A stretch of DNA of 44,771 nucleotides from positions 1 to 44,771 of the forward strand of contig JAAWSG010000015.1 in NCBI GenBank assembly GCA_022801435.1, written 5' to 3'. Every line of letters begins with the position of its first letter. Positions within the stretch are counted from its first letter, which is position 1. Source of the DNA: Lawsonibacter sp. GTDB lineage: Bacteria; Bacillota; Clostridia; Oscillospirales; Oscillospiraceae. A model generated the notes under the pieces. The model saw nothing but the letters and a program-made list of their open reading frames with translations. It searched no databases and was not told the DNA's origin. Made by a program: the position numbers and the translations under genes. Positions 22,888 through 31,170 of the stretch are shown piece by piece.

Positions 22888-22971
22888 GAGATCCTCCGCT
22901 TGTCCGCTTGCCGAAAGCTGTTCTATCTCTAATGCTCCATGCGCCCCTGGAGGCGGAACATGCTGTAGATT

Positions 22972-23000
22972 AGTCTATCACAATCTCTCCGGGATGTAAA
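22972..23000 (-). promoter_or_regulatory. Promoter of the ftsEX operon
   Basis: On the minus strand TTTACA (23000-22995) and TAGACT (22977-22972) are 17 bases apart, giving a leader of about 80 nt before ftsE. Confidence 0.65.
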
Positions 23001-23075
23001 TGGGAATTTCGCCGGGCCGCCGTGTTTTCTCCCTGTGTTTACCAGAAAAAATTTTCCGCGGCCAGAAAATGGGGG

Positions 23076-23104
23076 TTGCCAGGACGGAAAAGGTGGAGTA
23101 AAAT
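23076..23104 (+). promoter_or_regulatory. Promoter of the polysaccharide deacetylase gene
   Basis: TTGCCA (23076-23081) and TAAAAT (23099-23104) are spaced by exactly 17 bases, 41 bases before the ATG at 23146. Confidence 0.78.
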
Positions 23105-23145
23105 AGAGGTCGAACCAGGTCGTTTTTTGGGGGAGGGCGCGCCAA

Positions 23146-24066
23146 ATGCCGGAACATGTGCAGGGGGAGAAAAAAACCGTGGGGCAAACTCTGCCCCGTC
23201 TGCTGATCTGTCTGGCCATTCTGCTCCCCTGCGTTCTGTGCGGGGTACTGGCGGCCGCCCTGGAGGAGGCGCGTCAAAGCGGCGCGGACTCCCAGTCCGG
23301 CGAGCCTCCCGCCAGCAGCTCCCTGGAGGACCCCGCCCCGCCCCCGGAGGAGGAGATACCCGTCATCCCCGCGGAGGTCCCCAGCTGGCAGGCGCTCTAC
23401 CCCGATCTGTACGCCCAGCCGGCGGAGCGGGGGAGCCAGTGCCCGGAGAAGGTGGTCTACCTCACCTTTGACGACGGTCCCTCCGCCCGGACCCCGGAGG
23501 TGCTGGATATTTTGGCGGCCTACGGCATCAAGGCGACCTTCTTTGTCACCGGCCGGGAGAGCGAGCAGGGCCAGCAGTGGATGCGGGACATTGTCAGCGC
23601 GGGCCACACCCTGGGGGTCCACAGCTACACCCACAACTACCAGAAAATCTATGCCTCGGTGGAGGCGTTTTTAGAGGATTTTAACCGGATGTACCAGCAG
23701 ATTTTGGAGGTCACCGGGACCGCCCCTCAGATCTTCCGCTTTCCCGGCGGGAGCATCAACTCCTATAACGGCCACATCTACCTGGACATCGTGGCGGAGA
23801 TGGTCCGGCGGGGTTTTGTTTACTTCGACTGGAACGCCATGACCGGGGACGCGGTCAAAAAGCCGCCCGCCCCCGCGGTGCAGGTGAACAACGCCCTGTC
23901 CAAGGCGGGGGCGGAGCGGGTCATCCTCCTCAGCCATGACAGCTCCAAGATGGTCAACACCGTGGCCGCTCTTCCCGGCATCATCGAGGGGTATCAGGCC
24001 GCCGGCTACACCTTCGCTCCCCTGACCCCGGAGGTCCTGCCCATCGTCTACGCCTACCCCAAATAG
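23146..24066 (+). CDS. Polysaccharide (peptidoglycan) deacetylase, NodB-type
   Basis: 306 residues. One membrane helix (about 18-38) acts as signal anchor, followed by a Pro/Glu/Ser-rich linker (45-78) and the NodB domain. The metal and catalytic motifs are complete: TFDDGP with Asp109/Asp110, HSYTH with His159/His163, RFPGG, and FDWNAMTGD, plus the terminal ILLSHDSSK. It likely removes acetyl groups from N-acetylglucosamine of wall glycans outside the cell, which changes lysozyme resistance. It is divergent from ftsE with its own promoter and terminator. Confidence 0.94.
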   Translation: MPEHVQGEKKTVGQTLPRLLICLAILLPCVLCGVLAAALEEARQSGADSQSGEPPASSSLEDPAPPPEEEIPVIPAEVPSWQALYPDLYAQPAERGSQCPEKVVYLTFDDGPSARTPEVLDILAAYGIKATFFVTGRESEQGQQWMRDIVSAGHTLGVHSYTHNYQKIYASVEAFLEDFNRMYQQILEVTGTAPQIFRFPGGSINSYNGHIYLDIVAEMVRRGFVYFDWNAMTGDAVKKPPAPAVQVNNALSKAGAERVILLSHDSSKMVNTVAALPGIIEGYQAAGYTFAPLTPEVLPIVYAYPK

Positions 24067-24084
24067 CTCCCATGGAATAAAAAT

Positions 24085-24134
24085 GCTCCCCCCTATGCCG
24101 GCAGCCCCGCCGTCTCATAGGGGGAGCGCTTTTT
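24085..24134 (+). terminator. Intrinsic terminator after the deacetylase gene
   Basis: GCTCCCCCCTATG (24085-24097) pairs with CATAGGGGGAGC (24116-24127), with one bulged base, and is followed by GCTTTTT. It lies 18 bases past the stop. Confidence 0.85.
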
Positions 24135-24163
24135 GTAAAGGGCGGACGCGTCCCTGCATCGTC

Positions 24164-24826
24164 CTATCCCAGGCGGACGATCTCCTCAATGGGCAGGGAG
24201 CACACCAGGGCCTGGGCCTCACTGCGCAGGCCGTGCTGCTCGTTCACCGCCTCCATAATGGGGCCGCGCAGCTCGGTGGGGACCACAATGGCCACAATCT
24301 CCCGCTCCGCCTCCAGCTCCACCTCATAGGCCTGTTCCAGCTCCTTCCGACCGGACAGCCGCCCCCGGACTACCGTCCCGCCCCGGGCTCCGTGGGCCTT
24401 GGCGGTGGACATCACATCATCGGTACACCCCTGGCTGCATACCACCAGAATCAGGCTGTTTTCCGTCCGTTCCATCTCCTTCTCCTCCTTCTTTACCCCT
24501 TCGGCGTGATAGGCCGCCAGATTGGCCACCAGACTGTTCAGGCCGGACACCGGGACGCACACCACGATGCCTGCCCCGCCGGTGTGGCCCCGCAGGTCGT
24601 TGTCCATATCGTACAGCAGCTTCCTTGCGGCGGAGGCGGCGGCAAAGCTGACCACCACGTCCTTCTCGCTGGAGCCCAGGCCTAAAATATCCATAATCTC
24701 CGAGGTGGCGGTCCCCTTCCCCGCGCATTGCAGGTGGATGGGGACGTGCCATTTCCGGTACAGCCTCAGAATGGCGGCCCCCTGCCCCCGCTCCACAATG
24801 GAGAGGATCAGTTTCATTGCTTCCAT
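24164..24826 (-). CDS. Tandem PII-like regulatory protein paired with DUF1538 transporter
   Basis: 220 residues from ATG 24826, with GAGGAG seven to eight bases upstream. The first half (1-105, MKLILSIVERGQGAAILRLY, then GTATSEIMDILGLGSSEKDV) is PII-like. The second half (about 115-220, LILVVCSQGCTDDVMSTAKA, then GARGGTVVRGR) repeats the same plan, so the protein is an internal tandem of two ferredoxin-like PII domains. The usual long T-loop of GlnB/GlnK is not evident. It lies 13 bases downstream of the DUF1538 gene. By analogy with other PII-transporter pairs it may gate that transporter; this is inference. Confidence 0.82.
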   Translation of the reverse strand: MEAMKLILSIVERGQGAAILRLYRKWHVPIHLQCAGKGTATSEIMDILGLGSSEKDVVVSFAAASAARKLLYDMDNDLRGHTGGAGIVVCVPVSGLNSLVANLAAYHAEGVKKEEKEMERTENSLILVVCSQGCTDDVMSTAKAHGARGGTVVRGRLSGRKELEQAYEVELEAEREIVAIVVPTELRGPIMEAVNEQHGLRSEAQALVCSLPIEEIVRLG

Positions 24827-24839
24827 AGCGGCGCTCCTC

Positions 24840-26366
24840 TCAGTCGAAATAGAGGACCACATCCTCCACCCGCTCCATCCGGGAGCGCAGGCGGCGGCGG
24901 GCCAGCTTGTGGCGCACGATGCTGGACAGGCCCATGGTCTGGATGGTGACCAGGGGGGTCATGGCCACCATGGCCACAATCCCGAAGGCGTCGGTCATCA
25001 TGCTCCCCCCCAGGGCGTGGCAGGCCCCCTGGGCGAAGGGGAGGAGGAAGGTGGCGGTCATGGGTCCGCTGGCCACTCCGCCCGAGTCAAAGGCGATGCC
25101 GGTAAAGATGCTGGGGACAAGGAAGCTCAGCCCCAGGGAGATGGCGTAGCCCGGGACCAGCAGCCAGAAGATATTCAGTCCGGTGATGACCCGCACCATG
25201 GCCAGCCCCACCGACACGCACACGCCCACGGACAGGGCAATCCCCATAGCCCGCTGGGAGATGGAGCCGTTGGACACCTCCTCCACCTGCTTGGTCAGCA
25301 CGGTGACGGCGGGCTCCGCCTTGACGATATAGTAGCCGATGAGCATTCCCACCGGGACCAGCAGCCAGCGGTTGACCCCCTGGGCGATGGCCGCGCCAAT
25401 GAGCTGTCCGGCGGGCATGAAGCCCACGTTCACCCCGCACAGGAAAAGGACGAGCCCCAGATATGTATACAGCAGGCCGGTGACGATACGCATCAGCTGT
25501 CCCCGCTTGAACCGCCGGGTGAAACTCTGGAACACCAGGAACAGTCCGGCAATGGGGAGCAGCGCCGCAGCCACCTCCCGGACATAGGAGGGGAAGGCGG
25601 TGATAAAATACCGGGCGGCCTGGGCGGTGTCGGGGATGCTGGGGACGGTGCTCAGATGGGCGGCGGCCTCCTGGGGCTGGTAGATGATGCCCAGGGCCAG
25701 CACGCACAGGATGGGGCCGATGGAGCACAGGGAGATGAGGCCGAAGCTGTCGCTGGCGGAGTTTTTGCCGCTGCGGCTGGAGGCGATGCCCAGGCCCAGG
25801 GACATGATGAAGGGGACGGTGACCGGTCCGGTGGTCACCCCGCCCGAGTCAAAGGAGACCGGGATAAAATTCTCCGGCGCGATGGCGGCCAGGACGAACA
25901 CCGCCAGGTAGAAGCCGATGAGCAGCCGCCGCAAAGGGGTTCCCCTTCTGATCCGGGCGGTGGCCGCCGCCAGGAACAGCCCCACCCCCACCGCCACGGT
26001 GAGGATGAGCACATGGCTGGGGATGGCGGACACCTGCTTGGACAGCACCTGCAAATCGGGCTCCGCCATGGTGGTGAGCACCCCCAGGAGGGAATAGACC
26101 GCCGCGGGCACAATCCACCGCCGGCTCCGGCTGAGGACCACCCCCACCCCCTCCCCCATGGGGATCATGGACATGTCCACCCCCAGGGTAAACAGGCCCA
26201 TCCCGCCCACCAGCAGGACAGCTCCAAAGAGGAAGAGGACCAGGGTCCCCGGGTCCAGGGGGGCGATGGTGATGGACAGCAGAAAGACGATGGCCGTAAT
26301 GGGCAGTACGGCGGCCAGCGACTCCTGACACTTCTCCCTCAGCTGCTTGTTCAGACGAAATCTCAC
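24840..26366 (-). CDS. DUF1538 membrane transporter, two-repeat form (UmpA/UmpB-like)
   Basis: 508 residues from a GTG start with GGGAGG nine bases upstream. Twelve or more hydrophobic segments are visible. The motif SFDSGGVTTGPVTVPFIMSL in the first half recurs as AFDSGGVASGPMTATFLLPF in the second, so the gene is a fused inverted or tandem repeat. DUF1538 proteins named UmpA and UmpB have been described as a two-part cation/proton antiporter. Here both repeats are in one chain. The PII-like gene follows directly. Substrate is not determined by the sequence. Confidence 0.88.
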   Translation of the reverse strand: MRFRLNKQLREKCQESLAAVLPITAIVFLLSITIAPLDPGTLVLFLFGAVLLVGGMGLFTLGVDMSMIPMGEGVGVVLSRSRRWIVPAAVYSLLGVLTTMAEPDLQVLSKQVSAIPSHVLILTVAVGVGLFLAAATARIRRGTPLRRLLIGFYLAVFVLAAIAPENFIPVSFDSGGVTTGPVTVPFIMSLGLGIASSRSGKNSASDSFGLISLCSIGPILCVLALGIIYQPQEAAAHLSTVPSIPDTAQAARYFITAFPSYVREVAAALLPIAGLFLVFQSFTRRFKRGQLMRIVTGLLYTYLGLVLFLCGVNVGFMPAGQLIGAAIAQGVNRWLLVPVGMLIGYYIVKAEPAVTVLTKQVEEVSNGSISQRAMGIALSVGVCVSVGLAMVRVITGLNIFWLLVPGYAISLGLSFLVPSIFTGIAFDSGGVASGPMTATFLLPFAQGACHALGGSMMTDAFGIVAMVAMTPLVTIQTMGLSSIVRHKLARRRLRSRMERVEDVVLYFD

Positions 26367-26426
26367 CTGCTGCCGCCTCCCATTTGTTCCAATTGCGCCC
26401 CGTCAGCCGATGGGGAACGTGCTTCT

Positions 26427-26455
26427 ATTATACAGGAACCGCAGGGAAATTTGTA
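26427..26455 (-). promoter_or_regulatory. Candidate promoter of the DUF1538-PII pair
   Basis: On the minus strand a perfect TATAAT (26432-26427) lies 60 bases before the GTG start. The -35 hexamer at 17 bases spacing (TACAAA) is weak. Confidence 0.5.
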
Positions 26456-26472
26456 GGCTATTTACACAATCT

Positions 26473-27987
26473 TTACAGGCTTGTCCTCTTTTTAACGCGG
26501 GAGGCAGGTTTTTTCAGCCGCTGGTAGGTCTCCATCTCCCGGTGCAGCTTCTCCGCCAGCTCCGCGCCCCAGCCCTCCGCCGGAAGCCTCCACTGCCAGT
26601 TGCCCCCCAGGGTGGAGGGGGTGTTCATCCGGGCCTCGCTCCCCAGCCCCAGCAGGTCCTGCATGGGGACCACCGCCAGTCTGGCCGGGGAGCTCCACAC
26701 CCCCCGCATCATCCCCCAGTGGTAGCCCTCCCGCCGGGACAGCCGCAGGTAGTCCCGGGCAAAGGCGGTCTCCTTCCGGGAGGCGGACCGCATCCAGCCC
26801 TGGATGGTGTCGTTGTCGTGGGTCCCGGGGTAGGCCACACACTTGACGGGGTAGCAGTGGGGCAGGTACTCGCTGCCCTTCTCCCGGCTCCCGAAGGCGA
26901 ACTGGAGCACCTTCATCCCCGGGTAGCCGGAGGCCCGCAGCATTTTGCGCACCGGCGGGGTGAGAAAGCCCAGATCCTCGGCGATGATGTCCCGCTTGCC
27001 CAGCGCCTGCTCCACCGTCTGGAAGAAGCGGATGCCGGGTCCCGGCCGCCACCTGCCGTTCCGGGCGGTCTGATCTCCGAAGGGGATGGCGTAGTAGGAT
27101 TCAAAGCCCCGGAAGTGGTCAATGCGCAGGGTGTCGTACAGCTGGAACTGGAAGGAGACGCGCTTGAGCCACCAGGCGTAGCCCTCCTGCTCCATCCGCT
27201 CCCAGTCGAATAGGGGGTTGCCCCACAGCTGGCCGTCGGCGGTGAATGCGTCGGGGGGACAGCCCGCCACCTCGGTGGGGAAGCCGTGCCCGTCCAGCTG
27301 GAACTGCTCCCGGTTGGCCCACACATCGGCGCTGTCCAGGGCCACATAGATGGGCAGGTCCCCGATGATGGAGATCCCCTTCTGGTTGGCGTACTCCTTC
27401 AGGGCCCACCACTGGGCAAAAAACAGGTGCTGCACCCAGTACCAGAAGTCGATCTCCTCCGCCAGCTCGGTCCGGGCGGCCTCCAGGGCCTCGGGCCGGC
27501 GCAGGCGGATGTCCTCGGGCCACTCCAGCCAGGAGACCCCGCCGTGCTTCTCCTTCAGCGCCATGAACAGGGCGTAGTCCTCCAGCCAGTCCACCGGCCA
27601 GACCGTCCCCCGCAGGGCCAGCTTGTCCCCCCTGCCCAGCCGGGAGCAGGCCAGCCGCAGGACGGAAAACCGGTTCCGGTAGAGCGCCGCGTAATCCACC
27701 CGGCCCGGATCCCCGCCCCAGTCCAGGGTCTGGTACTCCTCCGGCTCCAGCAGGCCCAGCCCGGCCAGCTCGTCCAGGTCGATGAAGTAGGGGTTGCCCG
27801 CGAAGGAGGAGTAGGACTGGTAGGGGGAGTCCCCGTAGCTGGTGGGGCCCATCGGCAGGACCTGCCAGCAGGACTGTCCCCCCTCCGCCAGAAAGTCCAC
27901 AAACTCCCTGGCCCGCGCCCCCATGGTCCCCACCCCCCACGGGGAGGGCAGGGAAAAGATGGGCAGCAAAATACCCGCTTGTCTCAT
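26473..27987 (-). CDS. malQ: 4-alpha-glucanotransferase (amylomaltase)
   Basis: 504 residues, the usual GH77 length. The ATG has AGGAG nine bases upstream. N-terminal GILLPIFSLPSPWGVGTMG and PTSYGDSPYQSYSSFAGNPY are classic. Catalytic residues are Asp290 in LRIDHFRG (nucleophile), Glu337 in IIAEDLG (acid/base) and the GTHDND block (391-393). It transfers glucan segments between maltodextrins in the cytosol during glycogen or starch metabolism. It has its own promoter. No other glycogen gene is nearby. Confidence 0.97.
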   Translation of the reverse strand: MRQAGILLPIFSLPSPWGVGTMGARAREFVDFLAEGGQSCWQVLPMGPTSYGDSPYQSYSSFAGNPYFIDLDELAGLGLLEPEEYQTLDWGGDPGRVDYAALYRNRFSVLRLACSRLGRGDKLALRGTVWPVDWLEDYALFMALKEKHGGVSWLEWPEDIRLRRPEALEAARTELAEEIDFWYWVQHLFFAQWWALKEYANQKGISIIGDLPIYVALDSADVWANREQFQLDGHGFPTEVAGCPPDAFTADGQLWGNPLFDWERMEQEGYAWWLKRVSFQFQLYDTLRIDHFRGFESYYAIPFGDQTARNGRWRPGPGIRFFQTVEQALGKRDIIAEDLGFLTPPVRKMLRASGYPGMKVLQFAFGSREKGSEYLPHCYPVKCVAYPGTHDNDTIQGWMRSASRKETAFARDYLRLSRREGYHWGMMRGVWSSPARLAVVPMQDLLGLGSEARMNTPSTLGGNWQWRLPAEGWGAELAEKLHREMETYQRLKKPASRVKKRTSL

Positions 27988-28017
27988 AAAAAACGCTCCT
28001 CTCGGTGAAGTGCCTCT

Positions 28018-28046
28018 ATTGTACCTCTCTCCCGCCCGGCCCGCAA
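28018..28046 (-). promoter_or_regulatory. Promoter of malQ
   Basis: On the minus strand TTGCGG (28046-28041) and TACAAT (28023-28018) are spaced by 17 bases, 30 bases before the malQ start. Confidence 0.8.
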
Positions 28047-28092
28047 GCTCTTTTTGCCCGAGGGAGCCATTTTATCCGGCGGCGGAGGGATG

Positions 28093-28125
28093 AAAAACCG
28101 CCCCCGCGCAGACACGCGGGAGCGG
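28093..28125 (-). terminator. Intrinsic terminator after the DUF4234 gene
   Basis: On the minus strand CCGCTCCCGCG pairs with CGCGGGGGCGG around a short loop and is followed by TTTTT, nine bases past the stop codon at 28134. Confidence 0.85.
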
Positions 28126-28133
28126 AGGGGACA

Positions 28134-29300
28134 TTACATGCCGTGGTAGTGGTTGTAGGCGCCGCAGATCATGTTGCTGTTCTTGATGATGATGTGCACG
28201 GCCACCAGACTGCCCAGGCCGCACAGCAGGGAGCCGATCAGGACCCACAGCAGGATGGTGGTTCCGTTCTCCTGGAAGGACATGCCGTACCGGGGCGCGT
28301 TGGCCGCCAGGCGGTTGCCCACGCTGTAGTGCCAGAAGAGGGAGTAGATGCCGCAGGTGATGAAGCTCAGCAGGATAAATTTCAGCAGGCCGGCGGTGTT
28401 CCGTCCGTCCCCATCGCAGGCCACGTTCAGGTCCCGGGCCAGGCTGTAGATAAAGTAGCAGCTGTAGAGGCCGCAGGTGACCAGGTTGAGCAGGATGAAC
28501 AGCAGCAGGCTGCGGTCGGTCTTCAGGCGGAAGGGCGCGCCGCCGCCGGGGACCGGGCCGGGCTGGGGTCTGGGGGGCTGGGGCCGGTTCCACTGGGGCG
28601 GCTGGCTCTGGGGCGGCGGATCGTTCTGCTGTCCCTCCGGGCCGCTGAGGATGCTGCCCAGAGAGGCCAGGGTCAATCTCCCCTCCTCCAGCAGCTGGTT
28701 CACGTCCTTGCCGGCCAGGGGGTACTCGTTCAGCAGGTACCGCTGGATGAGGTAGACCCCGCCCACCGAGATCACCGCTCCCGCCACGGTGGAAAACACG
28801 CCGGCAAAGCTGCTGAAATTGGGCCGGAAGAACAGGATGGAGAACAGGAAGCGGAGCACCCGCACCGCGGTCAGAAGGACGCCTCCCGCGGCCAGGAGCA
28901 CCAGAAGCCCGTCTGAGTTGGCCGAATCCCTCCGGAAGCCGGTGAGCAGCAGCATCAGGCACATCCAGATGCCCAGCAGAATTCCCACAGCGCTCAGCAC
29001 CAGGAAGATCAGATTGTCAAACCGGAAAAAAATCCCGTAGCTCAGCCGGGTGATGGAGCTGTGGAACAGGCTGAACACCAGCCCCAGGGTCCGCAGGCCA
29101 TAGACCGCCGCGCAGATGGCCGCAAAGACACTGAGGATCAGCTTGTTGTTCTCCAGACTGCCGCCGGGGGGCTGCTGAAAACCTCCCGAGGGCGGGGGCG
29201 GAGGGGTCTGACTCTGGGGCGGCGGAGTCTGGGGCGCGCCGCACCGGCTGCAAAACTGCTGCCCGGGGCCCACCTCATTTCCACATTTGGGGCAATACAT
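28134..29300 (-). CDS. Zinc-ribbon membrane protein with DUF4234-like domain
   Basis: 388 residues from ATG 29300, with AAAGGAGAG upstream; the frame is open beyond it but overlaps the DUF2752 gene in another frame. An N-terminal zinc ribbon (CPKCG, then CSRCG, residues 3-21) leads to a Pro/Gln linker, then four or five membrane helices (50-190), a second Pro-rich linker and a C-terminal pair of DUF4234-like units. The last part reads LLLFILLNLVTCGLYSCYF and then ILLSFITCGIYSLFWHYSVG. The role is unknown. It lies 14 bases after the DUF2752 gene, a pairing that suggests shared membrane function. Confidence 0.85.
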   Translation of the reverse strand: MYCPKCGNEVGPGQQFCSRCGAPQTPPPQSQTPPPPPSGGFQQPPGGSLENNKLILSVFAAICAAVYGLRTLGLVFSLFHSSITRLSYGIFFRFDNLIFLVLSAVGILLGIWMCLMLLLTGFRRDSANSDGLLVLLAAGGVLLTAVRVLRFLFSILFFRPNFSSFAGVFSTVAGAVISVGGVYLIQRYLLNEYPLAGKDVNQLLEEGRLTLASLGSILSGPEGQQNDPPPQSQPPQWNRPQPPRPQPGPVPGGGAPFRLKTDRSLLLFILLNLVTCGLYSCYFIYSLARDLNVACDGDGRNTAGLLKFILLSFITCGIYSLFWHYSVGNRLAANAPRYGMSFQENGTTILLWVLIGSLLCGLGSLVAVHIIIKNSNMICGAYNHYHGM

Positions 29301-29314
29301 CAAAATCTCTCCTT

Positions 29315-29719
29315 TCACACTGGCCGCTCTCCCGCCCGGGACAGCATCCGTCCGATCAGCCCCCGGGCCGGCTCGAAGGTGACGATGGAGTCGGCGGGGT
29401 CCATCAGGCGGACCACGTACACGGTCAGGAATAACCCGCACAGCACCCAGATCCCCAGCCAGAAGCGGCCTCTGCTGACGCGGCGGCGGAACAGCAGCAG
29501 CAGAGCGCCGGGAATGGGCAGCAGGAACAGGGGGTGATAGCGGAAGGCGGCCTCCATATCCAACCGGAGGAGGGACAGCCAGGCCCGGCTCATTCCGCAG
29601 CCTGCGCAGGAGATCCCGGTGAGAAAACGGATCGGGCAGGTCACCCCCAGCAGCTCCATACCGATATATAGGGCGGCAGCGGCGGCGGCGGCGGCGGCCC
29701 CCAGATCCTGTTTTTTCAT
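29315..29719 (-). CDS. DUF2752 membrane protein
   Basis: 134 residues; GGAGG lies eight bases before the ATG. The signature is CPIRFLTGISCAGCGMSRAW near residues 28-47, followed by RYHPLFLLPIPGALLLL and another membrane segment. This is the DUF2752 family of small inner-membrane proteins with a conserved Cys/Gly motif, function unknown. The N-terminus has a run of eleven or so Ala encoded by GC-rich repeats, possibly part of the first helix. First gene of a two-gene transcript with the zinc-ribbon protein. Confidence 0.88.
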   Translation of the reverse strand: MKKQDLGAAAAAAAAALYIGMELLGVTCPIRFLTGISCAGCGMSRAWLSLLRLDMEAAFRYHPLFLLPIPGALLLLFRRRVSRGRFWLGIWVLCGLFLTVYVVRLMDPADSIVTFEPARGLIGRMLSRAGERPV

Positions 29720-29749
29720 CCGCGGCCCCTCCGATCAAATATTTTCCTT

Positions 29750-29778
29750 ATTGTAGCATAGGAACTCAGCGCTGGCAA
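29750..29778 (-). promoter_or_regulatory. Promoter of the DUF2752-DUF4234 pair
   Basis: On the minus strand TTGCCA (29778-29773) and TACAAT (29755-29750) are spaced by 17 bases, 30 bases before the start at 29719. Confidence 0.8.
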
Positions 29779-29837
29779 GGGGGTGGAAGGGGGTTTCTCC
29801 CCTCTCTGCGGCAAAATTCGTCTTTTCGTGCAAAGGG

Positions 29838-29862
29838 CGGCGGAGGGAGGTCCCCTCCGCCG
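29838..29862 (-). terminator. Possible terminator after the binding-protein gene
   Basis: GGCGGAGGG pairs with TCCCTCCGCC (positions 29838-29862), 11 bases past the stop at 29873. The following T-run is weak (CCCTTTG), so efficiency is uncertain. Confidence 0.5.
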
Positions 29863-29872
29863 TCCAGCCGTT

Positions 29873-31165
29873 TTACGATTTGCCCAGCGCCTCGTCCTGG
29901 AGCCGGTCAAATTCCTGCATACACTCCTCCACCGTCTCCCCGGCCAGCAGCCGCCGCACAATCAGACAGGTGTTGCCCCACTGCTCCACGTCCATCCCCG
30001 CGTTGGAGCCCAGCACATAGACCCCCTCCTCGATCCGGTCATTGAGGGGGCGCAGGGCGGGGACGCACTCCACCTTTATGTTTTGGGAGGGGGAGATCAC
30101 CCGGTTGGTCTCCGAGTAGACCTGAAGCGCCTCGTCCGAGAGGATGACATCCAGCATACGCATGGTGTCGTCCCCGTGCTCCGAGCCGGCGCTCACCGCC
30201 CAGCCGGTCATGGGAATCACCGGCATCTGTCCCCGGCTGCTGGGGAAGCCGATGACCTGCATCTCAAAATCCGTCTTTCCATAGGCGATCTCGGTGTTGG
30301 CCGCCCCCCAGTAGGCCATGACGATGGGGGTCTTTCCCGCCAGGAAGTCCGGGCCCTCCCCCTCGATGGCCTCGCTGACCAGGGCTTTTTCCGGATCAAT
30401 ATACCCCCGGTCGATGAGGGTCTGGAGGAACTCAAAGCCGGGGCGCATATAGTCGCTGTACCGGGCCTCCCCGCTGTTCAGGGCCGCGATCTCCGCCTGG
30501 GTGTTTCCGCCGTTGTACAGGTCCGCAAAGCCCTGGGCGAAGACAAAATTCTCCAGCCACCAGCGGTTTGCGCCGATGGGGGTGTCGATGCCGTTCTCCT
30601 GAAACACCCGGCAGCACTCCAAAAACTCCTCCGGGGTCTCGGGCAGGTCCAGGCCGCACTGCCGGAACAGGTCCACGTTGACAAACAGCCCGTAGGCCAC
30701 CACCTCCTGGGGGATGGCCACCAGCTTCCCGTCCACCGTGTTGGCGGTGCGGATAATCTCCCGCAGGTTTTTGGCGCTGTCCAGCCCGGACAGGTCCCGC
30801 AGCAGCCCCTCCCTGCCCAGGATCAGGATGGTATCCGGGTTGAGCAGGTACAGGTCGTCCAAGTTGCTCCTGGCCCGGTCCAGGGCGACCTCGTCATAGG
30901 TCCTGTCCTGATAGTCCTCGGCGGTATAGGTCCGGTACACCATTGTGATGTCCAGCTTCTCCTCCGCCATCGCCACCGTCAGGTCGGAAGCGGTCCGGGC
31001 CGCGTTCTCCGCGTCCGGGTCGGTCTTCTCCATGGGGCTGAACAGGTTGACCACCCGCTCCTCCTCCCGCTCCTGGGGGATCAGGTTCTTGGGGTTGTCC
31101 TGGCCGCAGGACACCAGAAAAAAGGCCGCCAGCACCGCCAGACAAAACCCTCCGCACCTTCTCAT
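29873..31165 (-). CDS. Extracellular substrate-binding lipoprotein (ABC family 1 type), linked to a sensor kinase
   Basis: 430 residues from ATG 31165. A GTG at 31174 overlaps the kinase stop as GTGA and lies only four bases from AGGAGG, while the ATG is 13 bases from it, so the start is uncertain by three codons. Signal peptide and lipobox LVSC, Cys20 from the ATG. The fold is a sugar/peptide-type periplasmic binding protein (GKLVAIPQEVVAYGLFVNVD, then ETPEEFLECCRVFQENGIDT, and VIPMTGWAVSAGS). No permease or ATPase gene is near. It follows the kinase gene directly, so it probably presents a ligand to the kinase and does not take part in transport; inferred. Confidence 0.85.
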   Translation of the reverse strand: MRRCGGFCLAVLAAFFLVSCGQDNPKNLIPQEREEERVVNLFSPMEKTDPDAENAARTASDLTVAMAEEKLDITMVYRTYTAEDYQDRTYDEVALDRARSNLDDLYLLNPDTILILGREGLLRDLSGLDSAKNLREIIRTANTVDGKLVAIPQEVVAYGLFVNVDLFRQCGLDLPETPEEFLECCRVFQENGIDTPIGANRWWLENFVFAQGFADLYNGGNTQAEIAALNSGEARYSDYMRPGFEFLQTLIDRGYIDPEKALVSEAIEGEGPDFLAGKTPIVMAYWGAANTEIAYGKTDFEMQVIGFPSSRGQMPVIPMTGWAVSAGSEHGDDTMRMLDVILSDEALQVYSETNRVISPSQNIKVECVPALRPLNDRIEEGVYVLGSNAGMDVEQWGNTCLIVRRLLAGETVEECMQEFDRLQDEALGKS

Positions 31166-31170
31166 TCCGC

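Noticed and set aside
24522-26456. Very long plus-strand open frame opposite the DUF1538 and PII-like genes
   Set aside because: The translation is His/Gly/Gln-rich low-complexity sequence with no domain. It mirrors the GC-rich codons of the real minus-strand genes.
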